From Pseudonocardia kunmingensis (GTDB lineage Bacteria > Actinomycetota > Actinomycetes > Mycobacteriales > Pseudonocardiaceae), in assembly GCF_006716445.1 (NCBI RefSeq), contig NZ_VFPA01000001.1, positions 2,976,001 to 3,040,000 of the forward strand: 64,000 nt of DNA, written 5' to 3'. The position numbers and the translations under genes were made by a program. Below are positions 50,047 to 59,134 of this stretch, piece by piece. How positions within the stretch are numbered: the stretch's first letter is position 1; each line of letters starts with the position of its first letter. The notes under the pieces were generated by a model. That model did no database searches, was not told the origin of the DNA, and worked only from the letters and a program-made list of their open reading frames with translations.

Positions 50047-52490
50047 CACCGGTCGCGGCGCTGCGGCTGGTCGCGATCACCCTGCTGAGCGTGGCCGGGC
50101 TGCTGGCCTCCGGCCCGCTCGCGGCCGCGGCACCGGCGCCCGGGCAAGCGGCCCCCGCCGCGGCCGGGCCGCTGCGGCTGGAGCTCGCGGAGATGGCGCC
50201 GCGCGTCGTCACCGCAACCGGCCCGCGGGAGCTCACGATCACCGGCACGCTCACGAACACCGGTGACGTGCCCGTGGGCGACCTCGTCGTACGGGTGCAG
50301 CGCAGCAACCCGATCGACACCGAGGGCGCGCTGCGCGACGCGCTCGACGGCAGCGCGCAGACCGACGCCGTCACACCCCAGTTCACGCCGCTGCCCGGCG
50401 AGCTCGCGCCCGGGGCCCAGCTGCCGGTGCGGCTGACCGTTCCGCTGCGGGGTGCGCCGGAGACGAGCCTCGCGATTGCCGAGACGGGCGTGCACGAGCT
50501 GCTGGTGAACGTCAACGGCGCGCCGCAGGGCGGCCTACGGGCCCGGCTGGCGGCGGTGCGGATGCTGCTGCCGGTGCTGTCGCTGCCGCCGGACCCGGCG
50601 ACCCCGGACCAGGTGCCGGAGGCCACCACGGGCGGGGCCACCCCCTTCGCGATGATCGTGCCGGTCACCGACGCGCCACGGCGGCTCACGACGGTGCCCG
50701 GCGAACCCACCCTGCTCGCCGACGACGAGCTGGCCGCGTCGTTGGCACCCGAGGGGCGGCTGGGCGGGATGGTCGGCGCCCTCGCCCGCAACGCGCCGGC
50801 GGAGTCGCGCGTGCGCGCCGCGACGTGCCTCGCCATCGATCCCGAGCTGGTCGAGACCGCCGCACTGATGCGCGATCCACGCGGCTACCAGGTCCGCGGC
50901 CCGGACGGGGTGCCGGTGCCGGGCACCGGTGCGGCGGCGGCGAGCCGGTGGCTGGACCAGCTCGCCTCCGTCGCCCGCGGGGGCTGCGTGATCGCCCTGC
51001 CCTACGCCGACGCCGACCTCGTGGCACTCACCCGGGCCGGGATGGGCGAGCTCGCGACCACGGCGATCCTCGACGGCCGCCATGTGCTGCAGGACGTCCT
51101 CCAGACGGCGGTGGTCCCCGACGTCACCTGGCCCGTCGAGGGCGCGGTCGACGACGCGACGCTCGCCCTCACCGCGAACGCGGACGGGCGGTCGCTGCTG
51201 CTGTCCGCCGATGCCGTCGACAGCGGGAACGAGCCCCGCGACTCGGGCGTCCACCCCATCGCGGGCGGCCAGCGGCCCCAGTTCACGGTGCTGACCGACC
51301 CGCTCCTCACGCGCGCCGCGGGCTCGCCCGACGCGCCCGGCGAGGACCTGGGCCCGCTGCGCGGCGCGTCGGCGCCGTCGACGAGCCCCACGGGGACGTC
51401 GGGTCCGCTCGCCACCCAGGACCTCATCGGCGCGCTCACCTTCCGCACCCAGCAACCGGTGGAGGCCACGGCGCGCGGAGGACCGCTCGTGCTCGCCCCG
51501 CCGCACCGCTGGGACGCCGGCGGGGCCGCCACCGAGGCCCTGCTCGGCGCGGTGGACCAACTGCTCGACGTCGGGCGCATCGTCCCGCGCAGCCTCGACG
51601 CGGTGCTCGCCGCCGGCCCCCCGACCGGCACGGAGGCGCTCCCCGTGGCGTACCCGCTGCAGATTGGGGAGCGGGAGCTGCCGGCCCCGGTGCTGGAGAC
51701 CGTGCGCGGTACCGCTGCCGACATCGACGACCTCGCCTCGGCCGCCGTCCCGGACTCGGGTGTGGGGGTCAGCCCCGAGGAGCTTTTCACCCCGCTGCGG
51801 CACAGCCTGGTGCGGGCGACGTCCGCGGCGTGGCGCACCCGCCCGGACGCCGCGGCTGCGGCGGCCGCCGAACCCGCGCAGCGGGTGGACGAGCTGCGCG
51901 GCACCGTGCGCGTGCTCGAGCCACCGGGCCCGTACTCGCTCGGCACGTCGGACGCCCCCGTCCTCATCACGGTGGCCAACGGCCTCCCCGTCACGGTGGA
52001 GGTCCAGGTCGAGATCCTGCCGTCCTCGGGGCTGCGGGTCGCACCGATCGAGCCCCAGCAGGTGCCCCCGCTGGGCAGGCGGCAGGTGCGCGTGAGCGCC
52101 GAGGTGACCCGCTCGGGCCAGTTCAGCGTGCAGGCCGCGGTCCGCACCCCGGACGGCGAGCTGCTCGGACCACCCAGCCGCCTGCGGGTGCGCTCCACCG
52201 CCTACGGCACCATCACCGTGTGGTTGACGGCGAGCGCGGGCATCCTGCTCGTGGTGCTGGCCGGCCGCCGGGTGGTGCGCCGGATCCGTGGCGAGCCGGC
52301 GCGCCGGGCGGCGGACCCACCCCCTCCGGAGCACCCGGAGCCGCAGGCGCCGCCCGGGCCCCCGCACCGCACGGGCTCGAACCGCACCGGCGACCCGTTC
52401 CCGGACCCCCTCGCGGCCACCGACCGCCTCCCTCAGGTCCACCGCAGGCGCGACGGTCCGCCGGGCCCTCCGCGCGTCCCCAGTCCGTGA
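50043..52490 (+). CDS. DUF6049 secreted membrane-anchored protein
   Basis: 815 residues. A signal peptide at residues 1-30 ([20 protein letters not shown] then AAAAP), a large extracytoplasmic part and one C-terminal membrane helix near 720-740 ([17 protein letters not shown]) followed by a Pro-rich cytoplasmic tail. The first external domain looks like an Ig-like or NEW3 beta domain ([20 protein letters not shown]); another lies before the helix. Homologues (Rv3909) always precede murJ in actinobacteria, so a role beside the lipid II flippase is likely. No enzyme motif is seen. Confidence 0.87.
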   Translation: MTPVAALRLVAITLLSVAGLLASGPLAAAAPAPGQAAPAAAGPLRLELAEMAPRVVTATGPRELTITGTLTNTGDVPVGDLVVRVQRSNPIDTEGALRDALDGSAQTDAVTPQFTPLPGELAPGAQLPVRLTVPLRGAPETSLAIAETGVHELLVNVNGAPQGGLRARLAAVRMLLPVLSLPPDPATPDQVPEATTGGATPFAMIVPVTDAPRRLTTVPGEPTLLADDELAASLAPEGRLGGMVGALARNAPAESRVRAATCLAIDPELVETAALMRDPRGYQVRGPDGVPVPGTGAAAASRWLDQLASVARGGCVIALPYADADLVALTRAGMGELATTAILDGRHVLQDVLQTAVVPDVTWPVEGAVDDATLALTANADGRSLLLSADAVDSGNEPRDSGVHPIAGGQRPQFTVLTDPLLTRAAGSPDAPGEDLGPLRGASAPSTSPTGTSGPLATQDLIGALTFRTQQPVEATARGGPLVLAPPHRWDAGGAATEALLGAVDQLLDVGRIVPRSLDAVLAAGPPTGTEALPVAYPLQIGERELPAPVLETVRGTAADIDDLASAAVPDSGVGVSPEELFTPLRHSLVRATSAAWRTRPDAAAAAAAEPAQRVDELRGTVRVLEPPGPYSLGTSDAPVLITVANGLPVTVEVQVEILPSSGLRVAPIEPQQVPPLGRRQVRVSAEVTRSGQFSVQAAVRTPDGELLGPPSRLRVRSTAYGTITVWLTASAGILLVVLAGRRVVRRIRGEPARRAADPPPPEHPEPQAPPGPPHRTGSNRTGDPFPDPLAATDRLPQVHRRRDGPPGPPRVPSP

Positions 52491-54316
52491 GCGGCCCCGC
52501 GAGCGGTCCGGCCCCCGACGACCCGGCGAGCGGGCCGACGCCGTCCTGCGGGGGAGGCGCGCAGGGAGCGAGGAACGAGCGACCGAGCACCGGAGGAGCA
52601 GGACGGCGTCTCCCCGGGCCCGCGAGCCCTGCCGGAGCGGAGCGGAGGCGATCAGAAGCCGTCACCGAGCAGATCCCCGTGGTGGCGGCGCAGGCGAAGC
52701 GCGCGGAGCCCTCCCTCGGCCGCTCGAGCGGCCTGATGGCGCTGGGCAGCCTGGCCAGCAGGCTCACCGGGTTCCTGCGCCAGGTGGCGTTGTTCACCGT
52801 GCTCGGCGACACGGTCCTCAACGACTCCTACACCGTCTCGAACACGCTGCCCAACATCGTCTACGAGCTGCTGATCGGCGGGGCGCTGAGCAGCATGATG
52901 ATCCCGCTGCTGGTGCGCGCGCAGAGCGAGGACCCCGACGGCGGCGAGGCCTACACGCGCAAGCTGCTGACGCTCGCCGGCACGGCGCTGCTGGTGGCCA
53001 CGGCCGCGGGCCTGCTCGCTGCACCGCTGCTCACGCGGCTCTACCTGGGCGGGCAGACCACGGGAACGGCCGACCCGGAGCTGGCCACGACGCTCGCCTA
53101 CATGCTGCTGCCGCAGGTCTTCTTCTACGGCCTCGGCGCCCTGCTCGGGGCGATCCTGAACAGCAGGGGCTCCTTCGGCGCGTTCGGCTGGGCCCCGGTG
53201 CTCAACAACGTCGTGGTGCTCGTCGTCGTGGGCGTCTACCTCGTCGTTCCCGAGTCCGCGCAGCTGCTCGTGCTCGGCGTCGGCACGACGCTCGGCATCG
53301 CCGTCCAGACGCTGGTGCTGCTGCCCGCCGCGCGCCGGGTCGGCTTCTCCTACCGCCCGCTGTGGGGCTGGGACGCCCGCCTGAGCCGCGCCGCCGGGCT
53401 CGGGGTGTGGGCCGTCCTCTACGTGCTGATCGGGCAGGCCGGCCTGATCGTCACCACGCGGGTGGCGTCGGCGTCGGCCGAGGGCGCGGTCGCGATCTAC
53501 ACGAACGCGTGGCTGCTGCTGCAGGTGCCCTACGGCGTGCTCGGGGTCTCGCTGCTCACCGCGCTGATGCCGCGCATGAGCCGCGCGGCCGCCGAGGGCC
53601 GCACCGACGACGTCGCCGCCGACCTCGCGCTGGGAGGCAAGCTCGCCTCGGTGCTGCTGGTGCCGATCTCGGTGCTGCTGACGGTGTTCGGCACGGAGGT
53701 CGGGGTCGCGCTGTTCGGGCTGCGGTCGGGCAACCTCGACGGCGCGACCCAGCTGGGGGCGGCGCTCGCGGTGTCCGCGTTCGGGCTGCTGCCCTTCGCG
53801 GTCACGATGCTGCAGGCCCGCGTCTTCTACGCGCTGTCGGCGCACCGCACGGCCACCCTCGTCCAGCTCGCGGTGGTCGCCGTGAAGATCCCGCTGATGC
53901 TGGCCTGCCCGGTGCTGCTGCCCGCGCAGGACGTCGTGCTCGGGCTGGCCGTCGCCAACAGCGCCTCGTTCCTGGCCGGCGCGGTCCTCGGCCAGGTGCT
54001 GCTGCGCCGCAGGCTGGGACGGGTCGCCACGGGCGCGGTCCTCGGCACCGCGGGGCGCACGCTGCTGGCCGCCACGGCGGGCATGCTGCTCGCCGCCGGG
54101 GTCGTGGCGCTGCTCGCCGGACCGCTCGCGGGCATGGCCCCGCTCGGGCGGGCCTGGAGCGTGCTCGCGGTCGCCGTGATCCTCGGCACCCCCGTCACCC
54201 TGCTGGGGATGTGGGCGCTGCGGGTGGCCGAGGTCACGGCCCTCGTGCGGCGACTCGAACGGCTCGTCGACCGGGGGAAACCTCGGCGTGGCCCGACGGG
54301 CTCCAGTAGGCTCTGA
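52487..54316 (+). CDS. murJ: Lipid II flippase
   Basis: Up to 609 residues. MurJ (MviN) moves lipid II across the membrane. The conserved core starts near residue 83 with MALGSLASRLTGFLRQVALF, followed by NTLPNIVYELLIGGALSSMM and many membrane helices (about 14 in all). GAILNSRGSFGAFGWAPVLN is another family block. Start is uncertain: GTG 52487 overlaps the upstream stop as GTGA, but bases 52538-52656 look like a dispersed repeat, so GTG 52679 (545 residues) may be the true start. Unlike the mycobacterial protein, the pseudokinase part is a separate gene that follows. Confidence 0.93.
   Translation: MSGPASGPAPDDPASGPTPSCGGGAQGARNERPSTGGAGRRLPGPASPAGAERRRSEAVTEQIPVVAAQAKRAEPSLGRSSGLMALGSLASRLTGFLRQVALFTVLGDTVLNDSYTVSNTLPNIVYELLIGGALSSMMIPLLVRAQSEDPDGGEAYTRKLLTLAGTALLVATAAGLLAAPLLTRLYLGGQTTGTADPELATTLAYMLLPQVFFYGLGALLGAILNSRGSFGAFGWAPVLNNVVVLVVVGVYLVVPESAQLLVLGVGTTLGIAVQTLVLLPAARRVGFSYRPLWGWDARLSRAAGLGVWAVLYVLIGQAGLIVTTRVASASAEGAVAIYTNAWLLLQVPYGVLGVSLLTALMPRMSRAAAEGRTDDVAADLALGGKLASVLLVPISVLLTVFGTEVGVALFGLRSGNLDGATQLGAALAVSAFGLLPFAVTMLQARVFYALSAHRTATLVQLAVVAVKIPLMLACPVLLPAQDVVLGLAVANSASFLAGAVLGQVLLRRRLGRVATGAVLGTAGRTLLAATAGMLLAAGVVALLAGPLAGMAPLGRAWSVLAVAVILGTPVTLLGMWALRVAEVTALVRRLERLVDRGKPRRGPTGSSRL
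52538..52656. repeat. Inverted repeat and dispersed 26-mer copy 2, in the murJ 5' region
   Basis: ACGCCGTCCTGC (52538-52549) and GCAGGACGGCGT (52598-52609) are exact inverted copies. GCCGGAGCGGAGCGGAGGCG plus ATCAGA (52631-52656) matches the 26-mer at 49499-49524 with two changes. Repeats like these are usually extragenic. Confidence 0.6.
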
Positions 54317-54361
54317 CCGGGGCGGGGTGTGGTCCGCGCGAATGCCGGGGAGGGCGGAGCG

Positions 54362-56071
54362 GTGAGTGAGTTGGCGAGCCCACCGTCCGGTGCGGCCACG
54401 CCTGGTGAGACGTCCGAGGAGGCCCCGCTGGTGCCGGAGCAGCAGCGCGCCGACGGGAGCGCGTCCGACGTTCCCACCGTGCGCACCACGCCCGCCCACG
54501 ACGTCCCCACCGCTCCCGCGGTCCCACCCGTTCCGTCAGGCACGATCGCGGGAAGCCTGCTGGCCAGCCGGTACCGGCTGCGCACCCGCGTGGGCACCGA
54601 TCCGGCCGCGTGCGCGGAGTTCTGGCGGGCGGAGGACACCATCCTGCGCCGCGACGTCGCCGTCACCGTGCTGCGCAGGCCCGCGCCGGGCGCGGTGCTC
54701 GACGACGACCTCACCGACGTCGCCCGTGCCGAGCAGATGGTCGTGCGGGCGTTGCGCTCCGGGAGCTTCGAGCACAACGGGTGCGCCCGCCTGCTCGACG
54801 TCCTCACCCCGGGTGCCTCCACCGTCCCCGAGGACGTGCTCGGCGCCGCCGTCACGGAGTGGGTGCCCGGCCGCAGCCTCGGCGAGGTGGTGGCCGACGG
54901 CCTGATCAAGCCGCTCGCCGCCGCCCGCGCCGTCGCCCCGCTGGCCGCCGCGGCCGAGGCCGCGCACCGGCACGGCCTGGTGCTGGGCTGCGACCACCCG
55001 CAGCGGGTGCGCATCACCCCCGACGGGCGCGCGCAGCTCTGCTTCGCGCTGCCGCGCTCGAACGTCACGCCCGCCGACGACGTCCGCGGCCTCGGCGCCG
55101 TGCTCTACACGCTGCTCACCACGCACTGGCCGCTGTCCTCGGCCGACGCCGCGCGGGCCGGGCTCGCCGCGGCGGAGCGCACCCCCGGCGGCGCGCTGCT
55201 GCCGCCGTCGGAGCACCGCCCCGGCGTTCCCGTCGAGCTCGACACCCTCACCAGCGGCACCCTCGGCCCCGACGGCGCCCCCGGTCACGTGCACACCGCC
55301 GCCGCCGTCCAGCGCCTGCTCACCGAGGTCGTCGCCGAGGACGACCGGATGGCGCTGTTCCCGCCGGCGCACGACGGCGTCCCGTCGGCGCCCGGCGACG
55401 TGTGGCAGGAGCGCAGCCGCAGCACCACCCCCAGCGACCCGCAGCGCCGCCGCAAGATGACGATCGCGCTCACCGCGCTCGGCGCCGCGGTGCTCATGGT
55501 CCTGGGCTACCTCGGTGTCCAGCTCGGCGACATGTTCGTGGAGAACGGCGGGCCGCCCATCGTCGTCGACGGCGCACCGGTGCAGCCCTCGCCCGGCACG
55601 GAGCCGCAGGTGGCCGCGAGCCCGGCGGGCCCCACGGTCGCGGTCGCAGGCGTCGACGTCTACGACGAGGTCGGTGACCGCGACAACGCCGACCGCGTCA
55701 CCCGGGTGATCGACGGCAACCCCGCCACCGCGTGGAACACCTCGAGCTACTTCCAGCAGTTCCCGGCCCTCAAGCCGGGCGTCGGGATCATGGTCTCGTT
55801 CGCGTCGGCGGTGCAGCTGTCGGAGCTGGAGATCGACTCTCCGAGCCGCGGCACCGTCGTCGAGGTCCGTTCCGCGCCCACGGCCGACGCGTCGCTGGAG
55901 GACACCGAACGGATCGCCGAGGCCACGCTCGACGCCGGGCGCACCCCCGTCTCGCTGGACGGCAGCCAGCCCGTCGAGCACGTGCTGATCTGGATCACGA
56001 AGCTGTCGGGCGGCGGCTCGGAGCACACCAGCGAGATCGGCGAGATCGAGTTCCGGCGCGCGGGCGTCTGA
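54362..56071 (+). CDS. Membrane pseudokinase with external discoidin-like domain
   Basis: 569 residues. A disordered N-terminus (1-60) leads to a kinase-like domain (about 65-300). The usual VAVKVL lysine motif reads VAVTVL, HGLVLGCDHPQ stands where HRD would be, and no DFG is present, so it should not phosphorylate. One membrane helix lies at about 366-390 (TALGAAVLMVLGYLGVQLG). The external domain has DGNPATAWNTSSYFQQFPAL, a discoidin (F5/8C)-like or NPCBM-like start. In mycobacteria these parts are fused to MurJ and bind FhaA after PknB phosphorylation. GTG 54362 has GGAGGGCGGAG just upstream. Confidence 0.88.
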   Translation: MSELASPPSGAATPGETSEEAPLVPEQQRADGSASDVPTVRTTPAHDVPTAPAVPPVPSGTIAGSLLASRYRLRTRVGTDPAACAEFWRAEDTILRRDVAVTVLRRPAPGAVLDDDLTDVARAEQMVVRALRSGSFEHNGCARLLDVLTPGASTVPEDVLGAAVTEWVPGRSLGEVVADGLIKPLAAARAVAPLAAAAEAAHRHGLVLGCDHPQRVRITPDGRAQLCFALPRSNVTPADDVRGLGAVLYTLLTTHWPLSSADAARAGLAAAERTPGGALLPPSEHRPGVPVELDTLTSGTLGPDGAPGHVHTAAAVQRLLTEVVAEDDRMALFPPAHDGVPSAPGDVWQERSRSTTPSDPQRRRKMTIALTALGAAVLMVLGYLGVQLGDMFVENGGPPIVVDGAPVQPSPGTEPQVAASPAGPTVAVAGVDVYDEVGDRDNADRVTRVIDGNPATAWNTSSYFQQFPALKPGVGIMVSFASAVQLSELEIDSPSRGTVVEVRSAPTADASLEDTERIAEATLDAGRTPVSLDGSQPVEHVLIWITKLSGGGSEHTSEIGEIEFRRAGV

Positions 56072-56118
56072 AGCGAACGAGTTCTCCCGAACGCCCACGG
56101 GAGGAGGGTCCCCCAACC

Positions 56119-56124
56119 TAGTCT
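56119..56124 (+). promoter_or_regulatory. -10 element of sigM
   Basis: TAGTCT, then six bases to the GTG at 56131. Confidence 0.55.
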
Positions 56125-56130
56125 CCGCTC

Positions 56131-56673
56131 GTGGGCCCGACCGACGCGGATCTGCTCGCCGCGCACCGGGCGGGCGACGAGCATGCGTTCGGCGAGCTGG
56201 TCAGCCGCTACCGGGCGAAGATGTGGGGCATCGCGGCGCGCACGCTGCAGCACCCCGAGGACGCCGCCGACGCCGTGCAGGAGGCCCTCGTGTCGGCCTA
56301 CCGCAGCGCGGGCAGCTTCCGGGGTGATGCGTCGGTCCGCACGTGGCTGCACCGCATCCTCGTCAACGCCTGCATCGACCGGATCCGGCAGGAGCGCAGG
56401 CGCGGCACCGTGCCCGTGGCCGAGGTCGAACCGCGGCACCAGCGCGGCGACGTCGGGGCCGAGGTGGTCACGCGCCTGTCCGTCGAACGGGCCCTGGCGG
56501 CGCTCCCGGCGCCGCAGCGGGTGGCGGTGGTGCTGGTGGACGTGCAAGGTTGGCCACTGCACGAGGTCGCCGAGATCCTCGAGGTCCCAGTCGGCACGGT
56601 GAAGAGCCGCTGCGCCCGGGGCCGCGTCCGGCTGGCCGTCCTGCTGGGCCACCTGCGGGAGGAGGAACGATGA
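56131..56673 (+). CDS. sigM: ECF sigma factor SigM
   Basis: 180 residues, compact ECF factor. Region 2: EHAFGELVSRYRAKMWGIAA and DAADAVQEALVSAYRSAGSF (residues about 17-65). Region 4: LPAPQRVAVVLVDVQGWPLH and VPVGTVKSRCARGRVRLAV (about 130-170). Order and neighbours (pseudokinase/murJ before, anti-sigma, trxB and trxA after) match SigM of mycobacteria and streptomycetes. The anti-sigma ATG overlaps its stop. GTG at 56131 is likely a leaderless start. Confidence 0.93.
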   Translation: MGPTDADLLAAHRAGDEHAFGELVSRYRAKMWGIAARTLQHPEDAADAVQEALVSAYRSAGSFRGDASVRTWLHRILVNACIDRIRQERRRGTVPVAEVEPRHQRGDVGAEVVTRLSVERALAALPAPQRVAVVLVDVQGWPLHEVAEILEVPVGTVKSRCARGRVRLAVLLGHLREEER

Positions 56674-57449
56674 CCGGCGGATCCGATCCCGAACCCCTGG
56701 TCGACGTCCTCGCCGACCTCGACGCCGACCGGCTCGACCCCACCACCGCTGCCCGGGTTCGGGCCGACGCCGCCGGCGATCCGCACGCCGCCGCCGTGCT
56801 GAACGCACTCGCGGCCACCCGGGCCGATCTGGCCGCGCTCGCCGATCCACCGGTTCCGGCGCACCTCAGCGCCCGCTGGGACGCGGCGCTCGCCGCCGAG
56901 CAGCAGGCACGCCCGCCGGGCGGTGCACCGTCCGCCGGCGAGGCGCCCGCGGATCCACCGCGTGCCACGGCTCCCGGGCCGGCCTCGGGCGCCGGGAGTC
57001 CTGCGGTCCGGCGGCGGCCGTCCGGGTGGAACGGTGGGCGCCGCCGATCCGGCCCGCGACGATCCGGGCCGGGCCGGCTGCGCCCCGCGCTCGTCGCCGC
57101 CGCCGTGCTCGCGGCTGCCGTCGCCGGGGGTGTGCTCTGGGCACCCGCGCCACCGTCGATCGAGGAGGTCGACCTGGTGGCCACGGGGCTCGCCGTGCGC
57201 GGTGACCTCGACGTCGGTGGGCTGGCCGACCCGCAACGGCGCAGCGGATGCCTGCGGGAGGCGGCGCCACCGGGGGTGGCCCCCGACGCGCAACTGCTGG
57301 GCGGGCGCGACGTCGTCCTCGGTGGCCGCCCTGGCGTGCTCCTCCTGCTCGCCACCGGCCGGCTCGGACAGCTGGACGTCGTCGTCGTCGACCCGCACTG
57401 CGGACCCGAGGGCGGCACGCTCCTCGGCGCGCAGCGCATCGGCGGGTGA
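56670..57449 (+). CDS. rsmA: Anti-sigma factor, RsmA-like
   Basis: 259 residues, single-pass membrane protein. The cytoplasmic N-terminal 140 residues include a helical segment (LDPTTAARVRADAAGDPHAA) and a Pro/Arg-rich linker. One membrane helix lies at about 145-165 (LRPALVAAAVLAAAVAGGVL). The external part (about 90 residues) has a Cys pair in RRSGCLREAAP and DPHCGPEGG that may form a disulfide. It lacks the HXXXCXXC motif of ZAS anti-sigma factors, so it is not thiol-based by that route. Overlap with sigM (ATGA) and location identify it as the SigM partner. Confidence 0.85.
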   Translation: MTGGSDPEPLVDVLADLDADRLDPTTAARVRADAAGDPHAAAVLNALAATRADLAALADPPVPAHLSARWDAALAAEQQARPPGGAPSAGEAPADPPRATAPGPASGAGSPAVRRRPSGWNGGRRRSGPRRSGPGRLRPALVAAAVLAAAVAGGVLWAPAPPSIEEVDLVATGLAVRGDLDVGGLADPQRRSGCLREAAPPGVAPDAQLLGGRDVVLGGRPGVLLLLATGRLGQLDVVVVDPHCGPEGGTLLGAQRIGG

Positions 57450-57547
57450 CTCCGCTCACGACCGCCCGGTGAGCCCCCACCCTCCCCGGAATGCCGGTTC
57501 CTGGGATCGTGTTACAGGGCCTGTAAGCGACGAGGGAGGACGATTCC

Positions 57548-58561
57548 GTGAGCACCGACCCACGCAGGGGCGACGACGTGCGCGAACTGATCATCATCGG
57601 GTCGGGCCCGGCCGGCTACACGGCGGCGGTCTACGCCGCGCGCGCCCAGCTGCGCCCGCTCGTCTTCGAGGGCACGCAGTTCGGTGGCGCGCTGATGACC
57701 ACCACCGAGGTCGAGAACTACCCCGGCTTCGTCGAGGGGATCATGGGTCCCGAGCTCATGGAGCAGATGCGCGGTCAGGCCCAGCGCTTCGGTGCGGAGC
57801 TGCGCGCCGAGGACGTCGAGGACGTCTCGCTCGAGGGTGAGATCAAGACCGTGCTGGCCAACGGCGTCACCTACCGCGCCCGTGCGGTCATCCTGGCGAT
57901 GGGCGCGGCCGCCCGCTACCTGAACGTCCCCGGGGAGCAGACCCTCCTCGGCCGCGGTGTGAGCGCCTGTGCCACCTGTGACGGGTTCTTCTTCCGCGAC
58001 CAGGACATCGCGGTGATCGGCGGCGGCGACTCGGCGATGGAGGAGGCCACCTTCCTCACCCGCTTCGCCCGCTCCGTCACCATCGTCCACCGTCGCGACG
58101 AGTTCCGGGCCTCCCGGATCATGCTGCAGCGCGCGAAGGACGACCCGAAGATGCGCTGGCGCACCAATGCCGAGGTCGTCGAGGTGCTCGGCGAGGGCAG
58201 CGTCTCCGGGCTGCGCCTGCGCGACACGCAGACCGGTGAGGAGTCCACCCTCGACGTCACCGGCATGTTCGTCGCCATCGGCCACGACCCGCGCAGCGGT
58301 CTCGTGAAGGACGTGCTGGCCACCGACGAGAACGGGTACGTGGCCGTCGAGTCGCCGAGCACGCGCACGGCCATCCCGGGTGTCTTCGCCGCGGGTGACC
58401 TCGTCGACCACACCTACCGGCAGGCGGTCACGGCCGCAGGCTCCGGCTGCGCGGCGGCCATCGACGCCGAGCGCTGGCTCGCCGAGGGCCCGGTGCCCAG
58501 CGAGCTCGCCGGCGGCGGCTACGGCGCCGTTTCCGAGCAGGTCGCCGCCGTCACCGGCTGA
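57548..58561 (+). CDS. trxB: Thioredoxin reductase
   Basis: 337 residues, low-molecular-weight flavoenzyme. [15 protein letters not shown] (about residues 18-32) binds FAD, the redox pair is CATC in the motif [10 protein letters not shown] (near 140), and [15 protein letters not shown] binds [15 protein letters not shown] appears as [20 protein letters not shown] at the C-terminal FAD loop. It reduces thioredoxin from the next gene, 49 bases downstream. GTG start with GGGAGGA about seven bases upstream. It follows sigM-rsmA, and SigM control is plausible from the arrangement. Confidence 0.96.
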   Translation: MSTDPRRGDDVRELIIIGSGPAGYTAAVYAARAQLRPLVFEGTQFGGALMTTTEVENYPGFVEGIMGPELMEQMRGQAQRFGAELRAEDVEDVSLEGEIKTVLANGVTYRARAVILAMGAAARYLNVPGEQTLLGRGVSACATCDGFFFRDQDIAVIGGGDSAMEEATFLTRFARSVTIVHRRDEFRASRIMLQRAKDDPKMRWRTNAEVVEVLGEGSVSGLRLRDTQTGEESTLDVTGMFVAIGHDPRSGLVKDVLATDENGYVAVESPSTRTAIPGVFAAGDLVDHTYRQAVTAAGSGCAAAIDAERWLAEGPVPSELAGGGYGAVSEQVAAVTG

Positions 58562-58610
58562 CACCCACCACCGACGTCCTACCGGCACTTCCACCGAAAC
58601 GGAGAACCCC

Positions 58611-58937
58611 ATGGCCAACACCGTCGAGGTCACCGACGCCTCGTTCGAGAGCGCCGTCCTCAACAGCGACAAGACAGTCGTGGTCGACTTCTGGGCCACC
58701 TGGTGCGGGCCGTGCAAGATGGTCGCCCCCGTGCTCGACGAGATCGCGGGCGAGAACAAGGAGAAGCTGACCGTCGCGAAGCTGGACATCGACGCCAACC
58801 CGGCCACCGCCCGGGACTACCAGGTGATGTCCATCCCCACGATGATCGTGTTCAAGGACGGCAAGCCGGTGAAGCAGATCGTCGGAGCCAAGCCGAAGGC
58901 CGCGCTGCTCTCCGACCTCGCCGACTACCTCGGCTGA
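58611..58937 (+). CDS. trxA: Thioredoxin
   Basis: 108 residues, canonical. Active site WCGPC (about residues 31-35) in FWATWCGPCKMVAPVL, cis-proline in SIPTMIVFKDG. Reduces protein disulfides in the cytosol using electrons from TrxB. GGAGA lies about six bases before the ATG. A 17-bp hairpin follows the stop, marking the end of the trxB-trxA unit. Confidence 0.97.
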   Translation: MANTVEVTDASFESAVLNSDKTVVVDFWATWCGPCKMVAPVLDEIAGENKEKLTVAKLDIDANPATARDYQVMSIPTMIVFKDGKPVKQIVGAKPKAALLSDLADYLG

Positions 58938-58952
58938 CACGCACGACACGCC

Positions 58953-58989
58953 GCGATGCCCCGCCCCGGATCCCGGGGCGGGGCATCGC
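58953..58989 (+). terminator. 17-bp hairpin after trxA
   Basis: A perfect 17-bp stem with a three-base loop (ATC), starting 15 bases after the stop; left arm GCGATGCCCCGCCCCGG. Only a weak T-rich stretch follows. Confidence 0.75.
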
Positions 58990-59134
58990 CGTGCGCACGG
59001 TTTATCACGACACGAACACGCCTGGACACGGCCCGCTGTCCGTGCAACTGCAAGCGGCAGGGCACAATGGGCCCCGGCCCGGCGGGGCGGGCCGGACCGG
59101 GAAGAGCGAGCCACGACCAGTGAGCGAGGGGTGC

